Assembly (NCBI RefSeq): GCF_028281565.1
Contig: NZ_JANQJQ010000011.1
Coordinates: 62,001 to 126,000 of the forward strand
From: Seonamhaeicola sp.
GTDB lineage: Bacteria; Bacteroidota; Bacteroidia; Flavobacteriales; Flavobacteriaceae
Direction: 5' to 3'
DNA length: 64,000 nucleotides
Positions 34,643-44,524 of this stretch are shown in pieces (the first letter of the stretch is position 1; each line of letters begins with the position of its first letter). The translations under genes were made by a program, and so were the position numbers. The notes beneath the pieces were generated by a model. It saw only the letters and a program-made list of their open reading frames with translations. It was not told the origin of the DNA and searched no databases.

Positions 34643-35242
34643 TTATAACAGTGTAGACCCAGCAAATCTGGCATCAAATCTTAACATGACATCGTCTTTA
34701 GCCTTAACTGTTCCACTCAAAGCTTCAGGGGGTGTTAAATTAAAATCGGTCATTTTTAATATGGTTCTACCTTCAAGCTTTACCTTATTATCATCAATAG
34801 TGACCTCAAAACGTATAGGCACCGATCTTTTTGTACCGGCAATAGTTAAATCTCCCAATGCCTGCAATTCAAAAACGCTGTTGTCTTTCTTCGTTACATT
34901 TTCAACTTTAGTAAGTACAAATAAAACGTACTTATATTCATCCGATTTCAAGGTTTCTGAAACTGTTTCTGCCATACCAGGCATTACACCTTTTAAACTT
35001 TTGGTAAGCACAGTAAGTGACAAATTACTAATATCACAAGATTCCAGGTTATTAAAACTTATGGCGCCTTGTTGTGTTTCTGCATCTACTTTCCAACCAT
35101 GCAAATTAGAAGCCCCAAAAACGGTCAAGGAAGATTCACTATTCTGAAGCCGTAACATTTGGCCCTGAGTATAGTTCACTGAAAAACCTATTGCAACTAT
35201 GCAAATAATTAGTCTTTTAAAAAAATTTCTATTAGTATTCAT
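34643..35242 (-). CDS. YceI family secreted protein (first)
   Basis: A 199-residue protein with a signal peptide (1-27, YTQGQ) and a lipocalin-like YceI domain: SSLTVFGASNLHGWKVDA, LKSDEYKYVLFVLTKV, ALGDLTIAGTKRSVPIRF and a closing DVMLRFDARF. YceI domains bind isoprenoid-like lipids in a beta-barrel in the periplasm. The residue pattern is more diverged than in the second YceI protein at 42349. It has its own terminator and faces the carboxylase operon divergently. Confidence 0.83.
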   Translation of the reverse strand: MNTNRNFFKRLIICIVAIGFSVNYTQGQMLRLQNSESSLTVFGASNLHGWKVDAETQQGAISFNNLESCDISNLSLTVLTKSLKGVMPGMAETVSETLKSDEYKYVLFVLTKVENVTKKDNSVFELQALGDLTIAGTKRSVPIRFEVTIDDNKVKLEGRTILKMTDFNLTPPEALSGTVKAKDDVMLRFDARFAGSTLL

Positions 35243-35592
35243 GAGATTAATATTATATGATTAAAAATTATGCTGCAAATATTATTTTTTAGATATTATT
35301 AAAAAATGATTAAAATCATGTTTATATTAAAAATATGATAATTTTAACACTTAAAAACAATACAAAATTATCATATCATCAGAATAACAAAAAAAACAGC
35401 TCTAATAAGAAATGTTGTTTCAGAATAGTTTAAAAGAAAATCTAAAGTTGGGAAAGTTCCCAGGAATATGATGAAACTCATATTTTTAGGAGCTTAGTTT
35501 AAATATATTTATTCCGCTTTTCCGTATTCTTCATTTTTAAAAAAAGTTATGATACATTATAACTATATTTACCTAAACCAATTATTCTAACT
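35243..35592. promoter_or_regulatory. Divergent AT-rich control region of the carboxylase operon
   Basis: A 350-bp gene-free spacer between divergent genes. It holds a perfect 14-bp palindrome at 35449-35462 (TGGGAA, AG, TTCCCA) and directly after it a hairpin AATATGA (35465-35471) with TCATATT (35478-35484) followed by TTT. The pair lies about 110-145 bp before the first carboxylase ATG and could be a regulator site or attenuator. No known riboswitch was recognised. Confidence 0.45.
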
Positions 35593-36081
35593 ATGGATAA
35601 GATCTTCAAAACTAAGGTTAATGATACTTTTGATTTTGAAATAAGTTCCGAAGACGTGTCAAAGCTTGATGCGTTGGAGGTTTCAGAATCTCAATTTCAC
35701 GTTCTCCACAACAACATATCTTATAGGGCGTCTATTGTTGATAGCAATTTCAACAATAAAACCTATCAGGTTAAAGTAAACAATAACATTTACAAGATTA
35801 ACATCTACAACAATCTGGATCTTCTTATAAAAGAAATGGGATTTGCCACTGGGGCTTCCAAACACGTTAATTCTATTAAAGCACCTATGCCTGGTCTTAT
35901 TTTGGAAATTAGCGTTAAAGCAGGTCAGGAAGTTAAAGAAGATGAGCCCTTGTTAATTCTGGAAGCCATGAAAATGGAAAACGTCATTACATCTCCGAGG
36001 GATGGTGTTATAAAAACTATAAATGTCGAAAAAGGGGATGCTGTGGAAAAAAATCATTTGTTAATTGAATTTAGCGCATAA
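35593..36081 (+). CDS. Biotin/lipoyl carrier protein of acyl-CoA carboxylase
   Basis: A 162-residue biotin carboxyl carrier protein. The C-terminal 75 residues form the biotinyl domain with the biotinylation motif EAMKMENVI and the hairpins APMPGLILEISVKAGQEV and VEKGDAVEKN. The N-terminal half is a beta-rich domain typical of the stand-alone carriers of propionyl/methylmalonyl-type carboxylases. First gene of a three-gene operon, 32 bp before accC. Confidence 0.9.
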   Translation: MDKIFKTKVNDTFDFEISSEDVSKLDALEVSESQFHVLHNNISYRASIVDSNFNNKTYQVKVNNNIYKINIYNNLDLLIKEMGFATGASKHVNSIKAPMPGLILEISVKAGQEVKEDEPLLILEAMKMENVITSPRDGVIKTINVEKGDAVEKNHLLIEFSA

Positions 36082-36113
36082 TGCGTTTTTATCTCAACTT
36101 TAAGTCGTAGAAA

Positions 36114-37553
36114 ATGAAAAAAATATTAGTAGCAAATAGAGGCGAAATAGCCATTCGTGTGCTGAAGACGGCCAAACAAATGGGTATAAAAACCGTAGCT
36201 GTTTATTCTGAAATAGACAGACGTTCGCCGCATGTAAAATATGCCGGGGAAGCCGTATGCATTGGCCCTGCTCCATCAAGTGAATCATATTTACGTGGTG
36301 ATAAAATAATTGAAGTGGCAAAAGCCCTTAATGTGGATGCTATACATCCCGGATATGGGTTTTTAAGTGAAAATGCAGAGTTTGCAGAATTATGTGAAGC
36401 CAACGGCATTATTTTTATCGGACCACGATCAAAAGCTATAAAAATGATGGGAGATAAATTAGCTGCTAAAGAAGCAGTTAAGGATTATAACATTCCCATG
36501 GTTCCAGGGGTTGACCACGCTATTACGGACCCCAAAGAAGCCGTTGAGATTGCTAAAAAGATTGGGTTTCCTATTCTTATTAAAGCTGCTGCCGGAGGAG
36601 GTGGAAAAGGGATGCGCATCGTAGAAAAAGAAAAAGATGTTGAGAGTCAAATGAAACGAGCCATCAGCGAAGCTACATCAGCATTTGGCGATGGTTCAGT
36701 TTTTGTTGAAAAGTACGTCACCTCACCAAGGCACATCGAAATTCAAATTATGGCTGATATGCATGGTAATTACCTTCATTTCTTTGAACGCGAATGCTCT
36801 ATCCAGCGACGTCATCAAAAAGTAGTTGAAGAAGCGCCTTCAGCGATTCTAACACCACAACTAAGAGATAAGATGGGACAAGCAGCAATTAATGTGGCTA
36901 GGTCCTGCAATTATATTGGAGCAGGTACCGTGGAGTTCCTGTTAGATGCCGACCATAACTTCTATTTTCTGGAAATGAATACGCGTCTGCAGGTAGAACA
37001 TCCTGTAACAGAGTGGATCTCAGGTGTAGATTTGGTAGAGTTGCAAATAAAGGTTGCTCGTGGCGAAGAATTAACTATTAAACAAAAAGACCTTAGAATT
37101 AATGGACATGCAGTTGAACTTCGTGTTTATGCCGAAGATCCGATGAATGATTTTCTACCTAGTGTAGGAACTTTAGAAGAATATATATTGCCTAAAGGCG
37201 AACATGTCCGTGTTGATAATGGTTTTGAAGAAGGGATGGATATACCTATTTACTACGACCCTATGTTGTCTAAACTTATAACCTATGGTAAAACCAGAAG
37301 TGAAGCTATTGAATGGATGATTTACGCCATTGATACATACAAAATAAAAGGAGTACGAACTACCTTGCCATTTGGAAGGTTTGTTTGTAAACATGAAGCC
37401 TTTAGAAGTGGTAATTTCGATACACATTTTGTAAAGAATTATTTTTCTCCCAGCATTGTGGAGGAAGCGAGCGAAGTTGAAGCTGAATTAGCTGCAAAAC
37501 TGGCACTTAAGCAATATTTGAAAGATCAAAAACTATTAAGACTACCAAATTAG
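36114..37553 (+). CDS. accC: Acyl-CoA carboxylase biotin carboxylase subunit
   Basis: A 479-residue ATP-grasp enzyme that carboxylates biotin using ATP and bicarbonate. Landmarks: [50 protein letters not shown] (ATP loop), [35 protein letters not shown] and a C-terminal domain ending near [13 protein letters not shown]. It is the middle gene, 8 bp before the carboxyltransferase gene. No biotinyl domain is fused, since the carrier is encoded upstream. Confidence 0.94.
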   Translation: MKKILVANRGEIAIRVLKTAKQMGIKTVAVYSEIDRRSPHVKYAGEAVCIGPAPSSESYLRGDKIIEVAKALNVDAIHPGYGFLSENAEFAELCEANGIIFIGPRSKAIKMMGDKLAAKEAVKDYNIPMVPGVDHAITDPKEAVEIAKKIGFPILIKAAAGGGGKGMRIVEKEKDVESQMKRAISEATSAFGDGSVFVEKYVTSPRHIEIQIMADMHGNYLHFFERECSIQRRHQKVVEEAPSAILTPQLRDKMGQAAINVARSCNYIGAGTVEFLLDADHNFYFLEMNTRLQVEHPVTEWISGVDLVELQIKVARGEELTIKQKDLRINGHAVELRVYAEDPMNDFLPSVGTLEEYILPKGEHVRVDNGFEEGMDIPIYYDPMLSKLITYGKTRSEAIEWMIYAIDTYKIKGVRTTLPFGRFVCKHEAFRSGNFDTHFVKNYFSPSIVEEASEVEAELAAKLALKQYLKDQKLLRLPN

Positions 37554-37561
37554 AAATACCT

Positions 37562-39103
37562 ATGGATTCCAAAATAAATAAACTGAACGAACGTATACAA
37601 CAAGCTCATTTAGGCGGCGGGCAAAAACGTATTGACAAACAACACGCAAAGAAAAAACTAACGGCCAGGGAGCGTATTGATTATTTAATGGATGAGGGAT
37701 CTTTTGAAGAAATTGGCATTCTGGTAACGCACAGGACAACCGATTTTGGAATGGACAAAGAAATTTATTTTGGTGACGGTGTGGTTACGGGTTACGGAAC
37801 TGTTAATGGTAGATTGGTGTATGTTTACGCCCAGGATTTCACAGTATTTGGAGGTGCTTTATCAGAGACACATGCTGAAAAGATCTGTAAGATCATGGAT
37901 ATGGCGGTGAAAGTTGGAGCCCCTGTAATTGGGCTAAATGATTCCGGTGGTGCCAGAATTCAGGAAGGTGTAAAATCACTTGGTGGTTATGCCGATATTT
38001 TTTACAGAAACGTACAGGCTTCCGGTGTCATTCCTCAAATTTCAGCCATCATGGGACCTTGTGCCGGCGGTGCCGTATATTCGCCTGCTATGACCGATTT
38101 CACGATCATGGTGGAAAATACCAGTTATATGTTCGTAACCGGTCCTAATGTTGTCAAAACAGTTACCAACGAAGAAGTCAGCAGTGAGGAATTAGGTGGT
38201 GCCTATACCCACGCATCAAAATCCGGGGTAGCACATAAAACTTCGGCTAACGATATTGAATGCCTCGAAGACGTCAAAAAGCTGTTGAGTTATATACCAC
38301 AAAACAACACAGAAACAACAGAAAAACTGGAATTTAATCCGGGCGATGAAGTAAGAGACGTTTTATCTAATATCGTACCTGACAATCCAAACAAACCGTA
38401 TGACATGCATGAGGTTATATCCGGTATTATTGATGAAGACTCTTTTTATGAAATTCATAAAGAGTATGCTGAAAATATTATTGTAGGTTTTGCGCGTTTA
38501 GGAGGGCGAAGTATTGGTATAATTGCCAACCAGCCCATGTTCCTGGCAGGTGTTCTGGGGGTTAAAAGTTCCACAAAAGCGGCCAGGTTTACACGGTTCT
38601 GTGATTGTTTTAATATTCCTTTACTGGTCCTGGTTGATGTTCCCGGTTTTCTTCCCGGTACTGACCAGGAATGGAACGGTATTATAGTTCATGGTGCTAA
38701 ATTATTATACGCCCTAAGTGAAGCTACTGTACCAAGAGTTACCGTTATTACCAGAAAAGCCTATGGAGGCGCCTATGATGTAATGAATTCCAAACATATT
38801 GGTGCCGACTTTAACTACGCCTGGCCGGGGGCCGAAATTGCCGTAATGGGGGCTAAAGGTGCCAGTGAAATTATTTTCAGACGTGAAATAGCTGCTGCCG
38901 ATGATCCTGCAGAAAAACTTGCTGAAAAGGAAGCAGAATACGCTGAAAAATTTGCGAACCCGTATCGAGCTGCCAGACGTGGATTCATTGATGAAGTTAT
39001 ACTACCGAAACATACCAGAAGAAAATTGATCAAAGCCTTTTCAATGCTTGAAAATAAAGAGGTGAACAGGCCAAAACGAAAGCATGGTAATATTCCGCTA
39101 TAA
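37562..39103 (+). CDS. pccB: Acyl-CoA (propionyl-CoA type) carboxylase beta subunit
   Basis: A 513-residue carboxyltransferase with both crotonase-like halves. The N-half has [19 protein letters not shown] and [12 protein letters not shown]; the C-half has [35 protein letters not shown] and [16 protein letters not shown]. It matches propionyl-CoA/methylmalonyl-CoA-type carboxylase beta chains more than AccD of fatty-acid synthesis. An Asp in the region that sets acyl-chain choice (GAYDVM) agrees with short-chain acyl-CoA, but propionyl-CoA specificity is inferred. A clear terminator follows. Confidence 0.92.
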   Translation: MDSKINKLNERIQQAHLGGGQKRIDKQHAKKKLTARERIDYLMDEGSFEEIGILVTHRTTDFGMDKEIYFGDGVVTGYGTVNGRLVYVYAQDFTVFGGALSETHAEKICKIMDMAVKVGAPVIGLNDSGGARIQEGVKSLGGYADIFYRNVQASGVIPQISAIMGPCAGGAVYSPAMTDFTIMVENTSYMFVTGPNVVKTVTNEEVSSEELGGAYTHASKSGVAHKTSANDIECLEDVKKLLSYIPQNNTETTEKLEFNPGDEVRDVLSNIVPDNPNKPYDMHEVISGIIDEDSFYEIHKEYAENIIVGFARLGGRSIGIIANQPMFLAGVLGVKSSTKAARFTRFCDCFNIPLLVLVDVPGFLPGTDQEWNGIIVHGAKLLYALSEATVPRVTVITRKAYGGAYDVMNSKHIGADFNYAWPGAEIAVMGAKGASEIIFRREIAAADDPAEKLAEKEAEYAEKFANPYRAARRGFIDEVILPKHTRRKLIKAFSMLENKEVNRPKRKHGNIPL

Positions 39104-39412
39104 ATTAAAAAAGGAGGCTCCCTAACCTGCCTCCTTTTAATTAACCTGTAATCGATAAACTATATTATTATAGTATAATACAATTAATTATACCTACTAA
39201 ATTTTTGTTTTTAACTAAAAAATTAGCCCAACCAAAGCAAAACAAAACGCAGGCTCTCAAGAGAGAATTAATTGCCGATTAATAGCTGTCACAAATATCA
39301 TAAACTCCGGTAAAAATTAACTAAAAATTACTACGCACTTAATACGCACATTAGAAATTTATACCTTTTTTGTGGTGTTTTCCTGCTTCTAAAAAATATT
39401 CTATTCTTCTCC
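39104..39412. other. Gene-free spacer after the carboxylase operon
   Basis: About 310 bp between convergent genes. Besides the terminator at 39109-39138 it contains only AT-rich sequence with short AT palindromes. No ORF or recognised RNA was seen. Confidence 0.5.
39109..39138 (+). terminator. Rho-independent terminator of the carboxylase operon
   Basis: A perfect 10-bp stem AAAAGGAGGC (39109-39118) with GCCTCCTTTT (39129-39138), 10-nt loop, 5 bp after the pccB stop. The arms also supply an A-run and a T-run, so it could serve both strands. Confidence 0.85.
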
Positions 39413-41005
39413 TTATTCTAAATAAGATTGTTCAAAAGTATTTCTTAAAAACTCCAGTAAGGTGGTATCCTGCCCGTCCAGATGTATCTTCTTGGTTATT
39501 CTGTAACGTTTACTTTCAATGGCCCTAACCGATGTATTAAGGAATACCGCAATCTCTTTATTCTTAAAGCCAATAAAAATATAATAACAAATAATGATAT
39601 CGGAGTCATTTAACTTAGGATACAATTCGTTCATCCGTTTGAAGAAATCGATGTTAAAATCGTTAACCAGCTCTAAGTGATTTTTACCCTCATCTAAAAT
39701 AGTTGATGAATTTAAATGTAGTGCTGTATAAAACTCTTTTATTTTCTCTCTTTGAACAACCACATCATCAATGGAAGCAATAATTTTTACCTCGTTTTTC
39801 AGGCAGCTAATATAATCTTCCAGACTATGAACCTTTACGGTAAGCTTTTCGTTGTTAGATTTTAAATAGGGGATGTTCTTGGTTTGGGCATCCAAATCAT
39901 TCAATTTTAATTTTTGCTTCCTGTAATAAATAAAATATAACAAACTAACAGTTGCAAAAACACAAAACAAAATGACACCGAAAAGTCCAAGGAAAAATTT
40001 ACCCTTACTTTCCTTTTTTAGTTCAATTTCTGTTTTTAAAAGAGCATTATTAATTTGAAAGCTGGCATCAATCATATTCCTGAACATCTTTTCTTCAAAT
40101 ACTTTTAAAGAATCCAGATACTTCTTTGATGCTTCCAATTCCCCTGAGTTCTTATAAAAATCTGAATATAAAGTAAAATAGGATTTAACAGTATCATCTC
40201 CCATGAACCTCCTGTTTTCAGTGGCATGGGATAAATAATATAACGTTGAATCTATTTGCTTGTTCCGGAAAAACACTTCAGCAAAAACCACATCAATTGA
40301 AGCCTTAAAAGAGTTATGATTAAATAAGACAACCATTTGTTTATCCTTTAAAACTTTAAATTTTTTATAATATGTATGGGCTTTTTCAAAGTCGCCCAAA
40401 TGAACATAACTTGAAGTGATCATATAAAGGGCGAACATGTAATGATAGGCATCGTCTTTTACATTCCTATACGCCTCAAGATGCTCTAAAAGTAGTTTGT
40501 TACACAACGCATAGTCACCATCTAAAAATTTTGCATAGGCCTTCATCTGTTCTACCTCCAAAAGCCCGTTTTTATACTCACTCAATTCATAGTATGCTTC
40601 AGCCTTATTCAAGTATGCATAAGCAGTTGAATCCTGATTAACAAAATATAAAGTTGAAAAAAGGTCCAAACACATATGTCCGGCCGTTTTATAATTCTTT
40701 TCTATTTCAGCATATTTAAGTGCTAAAATGCTACTGTGATAAACATCCGGTGTTTCATTATTATCATCATGAATTAGAGCTTTTAGCGCATAATAATCTG
40801 ACAACCTTCCCTCAATATATTTTTCTACAGGTTGTGGAATGGAATCTAAAAACTGTGAAGCTTTGATGGAGTTTTTATCAATGTGATTATACGCAGAATC
40901 AACCAATCGTGTATAACTGTCCTGACTATAAAGCGCACAACATACCAGGAGGCATATTAGAAGTAGCCCTTTTGTTTTACTAATGCTATTGGGAGAACTA
41001 AACAA
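39413..41005 (-). CDS. Membrane-bound TPR/LuxR-type transcriptional regulator
   Basis: A 530-residue protein, a common flavobacterial one-component type: signal or first TM about 12-28, TPR-like helices about 90-310 in the periplasm, TM 337-361, a coiled coil about 365-410, and a C-terminal LuxR-type HTH about 465-525 (NDSDIIICYYIFIGFKNKEI, VRAIESKRYRITKKI). The only plausible start is a TTG at 41005, since an upstream stop closes the frame and no ATG precedes the signal sequence. It may sense an envelope signal and control the amidohydrolase gene about 100 bp upstream, but no site is seen. Confidence 0.85.
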   Translation of the reverse strand: MFSSPNSISKTKGLLLICLLVCCALYSQDSYTRLVDSAYNHIDKNSIKASQFLDSIPQPVEKYIEGRLSDYYALKALIHDDNNETPDVYHSSILALKYAEIEKNYKTAGHMCLDLFSTLYFVNQDSTAYAYLNKAEAYYELSEYKNGLLEVEQMKAYAKFLDGDYALCNKLLLEHLEAYRNVKDDAYHYMFALYMITSSYVHLGDFEKAHTYYKKFKVLKDKQMVVLFNHNSFKASIDVVFAEVFFRNKQIDSTLYYLSHATENRRFMGDDTVKSYFTLYSDFYKNSGELEASKKYLDSLKVFEEKMFRNMIDASFQINNALLKTEIELKKESKGKFFLGLFGVILFCVFATVSLLYFIYYRKQKLKLNDLDAQTKNIPYLKSNNEKLTVKVHSLEDYISCLKNEVKIIASIDDVVVQREKIKEFYTALHLNSSTILDEGKNHLELVNDFNIDFFKRMNELYPKLNDSDIIICYYIFIGFKNKEIAVFLNTSVRAIESKRYRITKKIHLDGQDTTLLEFLRNTFEQSYLE

Positions 41006-41109
41006 AAGAATTTGATATTAATTGAAAACACAGTCCAAACGTAGGTTAAAATCTACAAAAAAATCATTAAATGCAAAAGAAAAAACACTAAATAATAAAT
41101 TTTAAGACA

Positions 41110-42201
41110 TTAATCGGCAAACATACGTTTATCTAATCCGGGAACTATATGAAGCGCATTCTTATAATACACTTTTTTAAGAACGTCATCCGGTAAATCC
41201 ATGCCATACATGGGCCAGAAAGCATGGTACTTTTTATGGTAAGGAAAATATTCATCATCACTTTCCAAAACCCTGAAATAAGTTGGAAACTCTTCAGGCT
41301 TCCAGCTGTCTTTTCCAAATAATATCCTATCCTGGTACTTTATAAAGAACGTTTTTGCAAACCTTGGCTGCCTGCCTAATTCTGCTATAACCGCCGCAAT
41401 ACCGACATACATATTGGGTATGGCATCCATTAATTCCCCCAATTTACCCAAATCGTTAGCATACCAGCCCATATGGGCATTTATAAACGTGGTGTTAGGG
41501 TGCCTCTTAAACATATTGTGCTGTTCATTAATAATTTGCTCCCATGGTGCCGGATTATTATCACCCCGTTTGCGCCTGGGGTGGGTTTTTAACTCCAACC
41601 AACGCTCATTGTCGGCATCAAATGCATCCCAAAATGGTTTGGGGTCCGCGGCATGAATTAAAACCGGAATACCTAAAGTGCCACAAGTGCTCCAAATGGG
41701 GTCCAAGCGTGGATCATCAATAGCCAGCCTGTTACCGTCACTATCTTTATTGTACATCCCTAAACTCTTATAAACCTTTAATCCCCGGGCACCGTTTTTT
41801 ACGTCCTCCTTTAATTGACTGACCGTTTTTTCTATCCAGCCCTCTGCTCCTGCTCCATTAAAATCAATATTTGCAAATACCACAAACCTATTTGGGTAAT
41901 GGTCTTTGATATTCCGAACGGCCTTTTTCAGATTATCCCCGGAGCGTCCGCTTAAATTTACCATAATACCCATGTTAAGGGTATCCATAGCTGCTATTAC
42001 CGGCGATAGATCCTGAGTTGCCATTCTATATTGATGGCCATGTACATCAATAAATTTAAACTTAGCCCGTTTTATAATTTTTCCCGGAACCACCAGTGTA
42101 GAAGTAGGGTTATAATCTTCAAAAGACATATCCTGAGCTAAACCCATGAATACACTAAGAAAGGCCGTGATAATTGAAAATAGTTTTTTGGAATGTATCA
42201 T
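41110..42201 (-). CDS. Secreted amidohydrolase (amidohydrolase_2 family)
   Basis: A 363-residue protein with a signal peptide (1-22, MGLAQ) and a metal-dependent TIM-barrel hydrolase domain. Metal ligands: FIDVHGHQ (HxH), VLIHAADPKPFWD, TFINAHMGWY and the late Asp in ILFGKDSW. The amidohydrolase_2 group includes decarboxylases and lactonases; the substrate cannot be named. The gene stands alone between the regulator and a terminator. Confidence 0.86.
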   Translation of the reverse strand: MIHSKKLFSIITAFLSVFMGLAQDMSFEDYNPTSTLVVPGKIIKRAKFKFIDVHGHQYRMATQDLSPVIAAMDTLNMGIMVNLSGRSGDNLKKAVRNIKDHYPNRFVVFANIDFNGAGAEGWIEKTVSQLKEDVKNGARGLKVYKSLGMYNKDSDGNRLAIDDPRLDPIWSTCGTLGIPVLIHAADPKPFWDAFDADNERWLELKTHPRRKRGDNNPAPWEQIINEQHNMFKRHPNTTFINAHMGWYANDLGKLGELMDAIPNMYVGIAAVIAELGRQPRFAKTFFIKYQDRILFGKDSWKPEEFPTYFRVLESDDEYFPYHKKYHAFWPMYGMDLPDDVLKKVYYKNALHIVPGLDKRMFAD

Positions 42202-42297
42202 TTTAAAACGGTTTTAGTGAATGCTAAAAATAATCATCTGAAAAATAAATCAATAGTATTTTAAGAGGGCTTTAACATCAAAACATTATATAAAAAA

Positions 42298-42323
42298 GAA
42301 AGCGCCCATGTCCGGGCGCTTTC
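42298..42323 (-). terminator. Rho-independent terminator after the second YceI gene
   Basis: A perfect 10-bp GC-rich stem GAAAGCGCCC (42298-42307) with GGGCGCTTTC (42314-42323) and a 6-nt loop. On the minus strand it runs into TTTTTT. It lies 26 bp after the stop at 42349. Confidence 0.9.
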
Positions 42324-42348
42324 TACTATTAATCAATTTATGTGATGT

Positions 42349-42927
42349 TTAAAACTCAATATCTGTTACTAAATCGAATTCATCATAAATAGCTTTGTCT
42401 TGCAAATTATCGAAAAAGCTGGTAGAACCATATCTTACATCATACTTACTTCTGTCTATTTTTAAATTGGCTGTGGCCTTACTGCCATAAACAGAAATAG
42501 TAAACGAAATAGGATTGGTCTTTCCCTTTATGGTCAGATCTCCCGTAACACTATAAGCATTCTTTCCTGAAGCTTCAACTTTAGTGAAGACTAAAGTCGC
42601 CGTTGGATAAGTGGCTACACCAAAGAAATCATCTGATTTTAAGTGCCCGTCTAATTTGGCTTTCCAGTTCCCTTCCAAATCAGTTGCATTAATAGTGGCC
42701 ATATCTATAACAAACTCACCCCCTACTAATTTATCGGCTTCAAAATTTAAAAACCCGGATTTAATATTAATAGTACCTTCATGAGAGCCGGTGACTTTGT
42801 AGCCTTTCCAAACTACTTTACTCTTATCGGTTTTAATTTCTTTTTTATCTCCATCAATTGTTGTAAAAGATAAGGTAAAGAAGGCAACCACTGTTGACAA
42901 TGCTAGTGTTTTAATTATGTTTTTCAT
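42349..42927 (-). CDS. YceI family secreted protein (second)
   Basis: A 192-residue protein from the ATG at 42927, which starts a normal signal peptide (MKNIIKTLALSTVVAFFTL); the start at 42960 only adds a charged stretch. The YceI lipocalin-like domain is well kept: SKVVWKGYKVTGSHEGTINI, VIDMATINATDLEG, GHLKSDDFFGVATYPTATL and VTGDLTIKGKTNPISF. Such proteins bind polyprenoid lipids. It has its own strong terminator, and the Crp-like regulator gene lies about 100 bp upstream on the same strand. Confidence 0.92.
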   Translation of the reverse strand: MKNIIKTLALSTVVAFFTLSFTTIDGDKKEIKTDKSKVVWKGYKVTGSHEGTINIKSGFLNFEADKLVGGEFVIDMATINATDLEGNWKAKLDGHLKSDDFFGVATYPTATLVFTKVEASGKNAYSVTGDLTIKGKTNPISFTISVYGSKATANLKIDRSKYDVRYGSTSFFDNLQDKAIYDEFDLVTDIEF

Positions 42928-43028
42928 GTGTTTAAATTTTTTTAATAATTGATGAAGCAAATATCTGAAACTAATACCTAGAAGAAAATAAGATAGTTTA
43001 TAAAATAATGTTAAACTAGTTTAACATT

Positions 43029-43619
43029 TCATTCTACTGCCAATTGACTTTTTATTTTACTTAAAAACTCTTTGGTAATGCCAAGATACGAAGCTACCAT
43101 ATACTGTGGTATACGCTGCTCTATTTTAGGATACTGCTGTTTAAAATGTAAGTACTGCGCTTTAGCTGTTAAAGTGAAGTTTCTAACAATACGTTTATGG
43201 GATGCCACCAATGCTTTTTCTACAATAAGCCTGAAAAACCGTTCCAGTTTTGGAATGGCTTCAAATAATGCATCGCGTTCATCATAAGAGAAAAGAATCA
43301 TTTCAGTGGGTTCCAAACACTGTACATGATAGTCGGAGGGTGTTTGGGTAATAAAACTTCCGATATCCGATGCCCACCAGTCTTCAATTGAAAACATAAC
43401 GATGTGCTCTTGTCCGTCATCATCCATATAAAACATTTTGGCGCAGCCTGATAACACAAAACCACTGTATTTACAAACATCGCCCTGTTGTACCATATAT
43501 TGGCCTTTCAAATATTTTCTAAAGGAAATAAAAGACAGCAGAGTCTCCACTTCAGCTTCAGTTAAATGCACATAGTTTGCAATATAATCCAGTAAAGGTT
43601 GTGCTTGGTCTTTAGTCAT
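43029..43619 (-). CDS. Crp/Fnr family transcriptional regulator
   Basis: A 196-residue protein: cyclic-nucleotide-binding beta-roll about 20-125 (YLKGQYMVQQGDVCKYSGFVLSG is the first hairpin region) and a C-terminal HTH with VASYLGITKEFLSKIKSQL. The roll lacks the Arg/Ser of cAMP-binding Crp, typical of the many Bacteroidota members whose ligand is unknown. Its ATG overlaps the stop of the DinB-like gene (ATGA), so the three genes to 44486 form one unit. Confidence 0.87.
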   Translation of the reverse strand: MTKDQAQPLLDYIANYVHLTEAEVETLLSFISFRKYLKGQYMVQQGDVCKYSGFVLSGCAKMFYMDDDGQEHIVMFSIEDWWASDIGSFITQTPSDYHVQCLEPTEMILFSYDERDALFEAIPKLERFFRLIVEKALVASHKRIVRNFTLTAKAQYLHFKQQYPKIEQRIPQYMVASYLGITKEFLSKIKSQLAVE

Positions 43620-44065
43620 CAGGCATCTAGTAAACGTCGGTGATAATTAATTTGCCCTAAATGATATGCCAAATGGGTTGCCAGGTGTACCAAGAAATAT
43701 TCCGTAGTCATTGGTTCTTTAAAAACTACAATCGGGTATTCTTTTTCCAAAGCTCCAACAGGTAGATCTTTAAGTGTGTTTTCAACTACCGTTATAGTAG
43801 CATCAATTTGTTTAAGCATGTCACTTTTGGGAACATCTTTTAAAGAGAACTCCAAACCTCTTTGTCTTATATAACCTGTATCGCCCAGGATAGCGCCTAT
43901 AAAGTGATTCAGGTTACCAATTAAATGTAAGCATAAATTACCGGCCGTATTATTGATATCCTTATCTAAAATCCAAAGATGGCTTTCGGTTTTATAAGAA
44001 TCGATTTCAAGTTTTAATTTATTCAGGTCTCTTTTAAATAGTTTTATTAAAGTGTCTGTCAGCAT
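43619..44065 (-). CDS. DinB-like (DUF1572-type) protein
   Basis: A 148-residue four-helix protein from the ATG at 44065 (MLTDTLIKLF); an in-frame TTG at 44080 is less likely. Metal-site histidines sit in LCLHLIGNLNHFIGAIL and in the C-terminal ATHLAYHLGQINYHRRLL, as in DinB/DUF1572 proteins, which resemble bacillithiol- or mycothiol-linked transferases. Function not established. Lies between the hypothetical gene upstream and the Crp-like gene, coupled to the latter. Confidence 0.82.
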   Translation of the reverse strand: MLTDTLIKLFKRDLNKLKLEIDSYKTESHLWILDKDINNTAGNLCLHLIGNLNHFIGAILGDTGYIRQRGLEFSLKDVPKSDMLKQIDATITVVENTLKDLPVGALEKEYPIVVFKEPMTTEYFLVHLATHLAYHLGQINYHRRLLDA

Positions 44066-44072
44066 AACATTA

Positions 44073-44486
44073 TTAATCAAATGGTAATAAATCGGGTTCT
44101 AAAAAAGCGGATCTTGCTGCTTCCAAATTGAAAATATCTACATGATAATGCGAGAACAACAAGTCTTTGAAATTAGTTTTCAACCTGGGAAATTCATTAA
44201 TAAAACCTTCAAAAGTCTGAGACTCCGATCTTAAATAAAAATGATACACAGCTTTCACAGCCGCCACCGTCACCGTCTCATTATACTTATCTGTGACCCC
44301 TAAAACTGTGACATAATTGATTAATTGGGTTTTTACCAGTTCAATAGCTTTATCCACACCGTAAGCATCAATATACAACCAGGCCAACCTTAAATGAGCT
44401 TCGTGGGTAAACAGTTTGGGGTCTAATGTAGCGGCTTGAAACTGCTCTAAAAATTGTGAATTCTTTAACGCATAATGACTTTCCAT
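44073..44486 (-). CDS. Hypothetical protein
   Basis: A 137-residue soluble, mostly helical protein from the ATG at 44486; an in-frame GTG two codons earlier is less likely. I do not recognise the family by number. FTHEAHLRLAWLYIDAYG with two His and the later FSHYHVDIFN could make a metal site, and VTVAAVKAVYHFYLR is a helical core. It heads a three-gene unit with the DinB-like and Crp-like genes (7 bp gap, then ATGA overlap). Confidence 0.75.
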   Translation of the reverse strand: MESHYALKNSQFLEQFQAATLDPKLFTHEAHLRLAWLYIDAYGVDKAIELVKTQLINYVTVLGVTDKYNETVTVAAVKAVYHFYLRSESQTFEGFINEFPRLKTNFKDLLFSHYHVDIFNLEAARSAFLEPDLLPFD

Positions 44487-44524
44487 AAACACAAAAATAA
44501 ATAATATTAGGTTACTTTTGCCTC

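Noticed and set aside
35243-35592. Riboswitch before the carboxylase operon
   Set aside because: Two small hairpins are present but no conserved core of a known riboswitch class could be recognised.
42928-42960. Longer N-terminus for the second YceI protein
   Set aside because: The ATG at 42927 begins a normal signal peptide; the extension would bury it behind charged residues.
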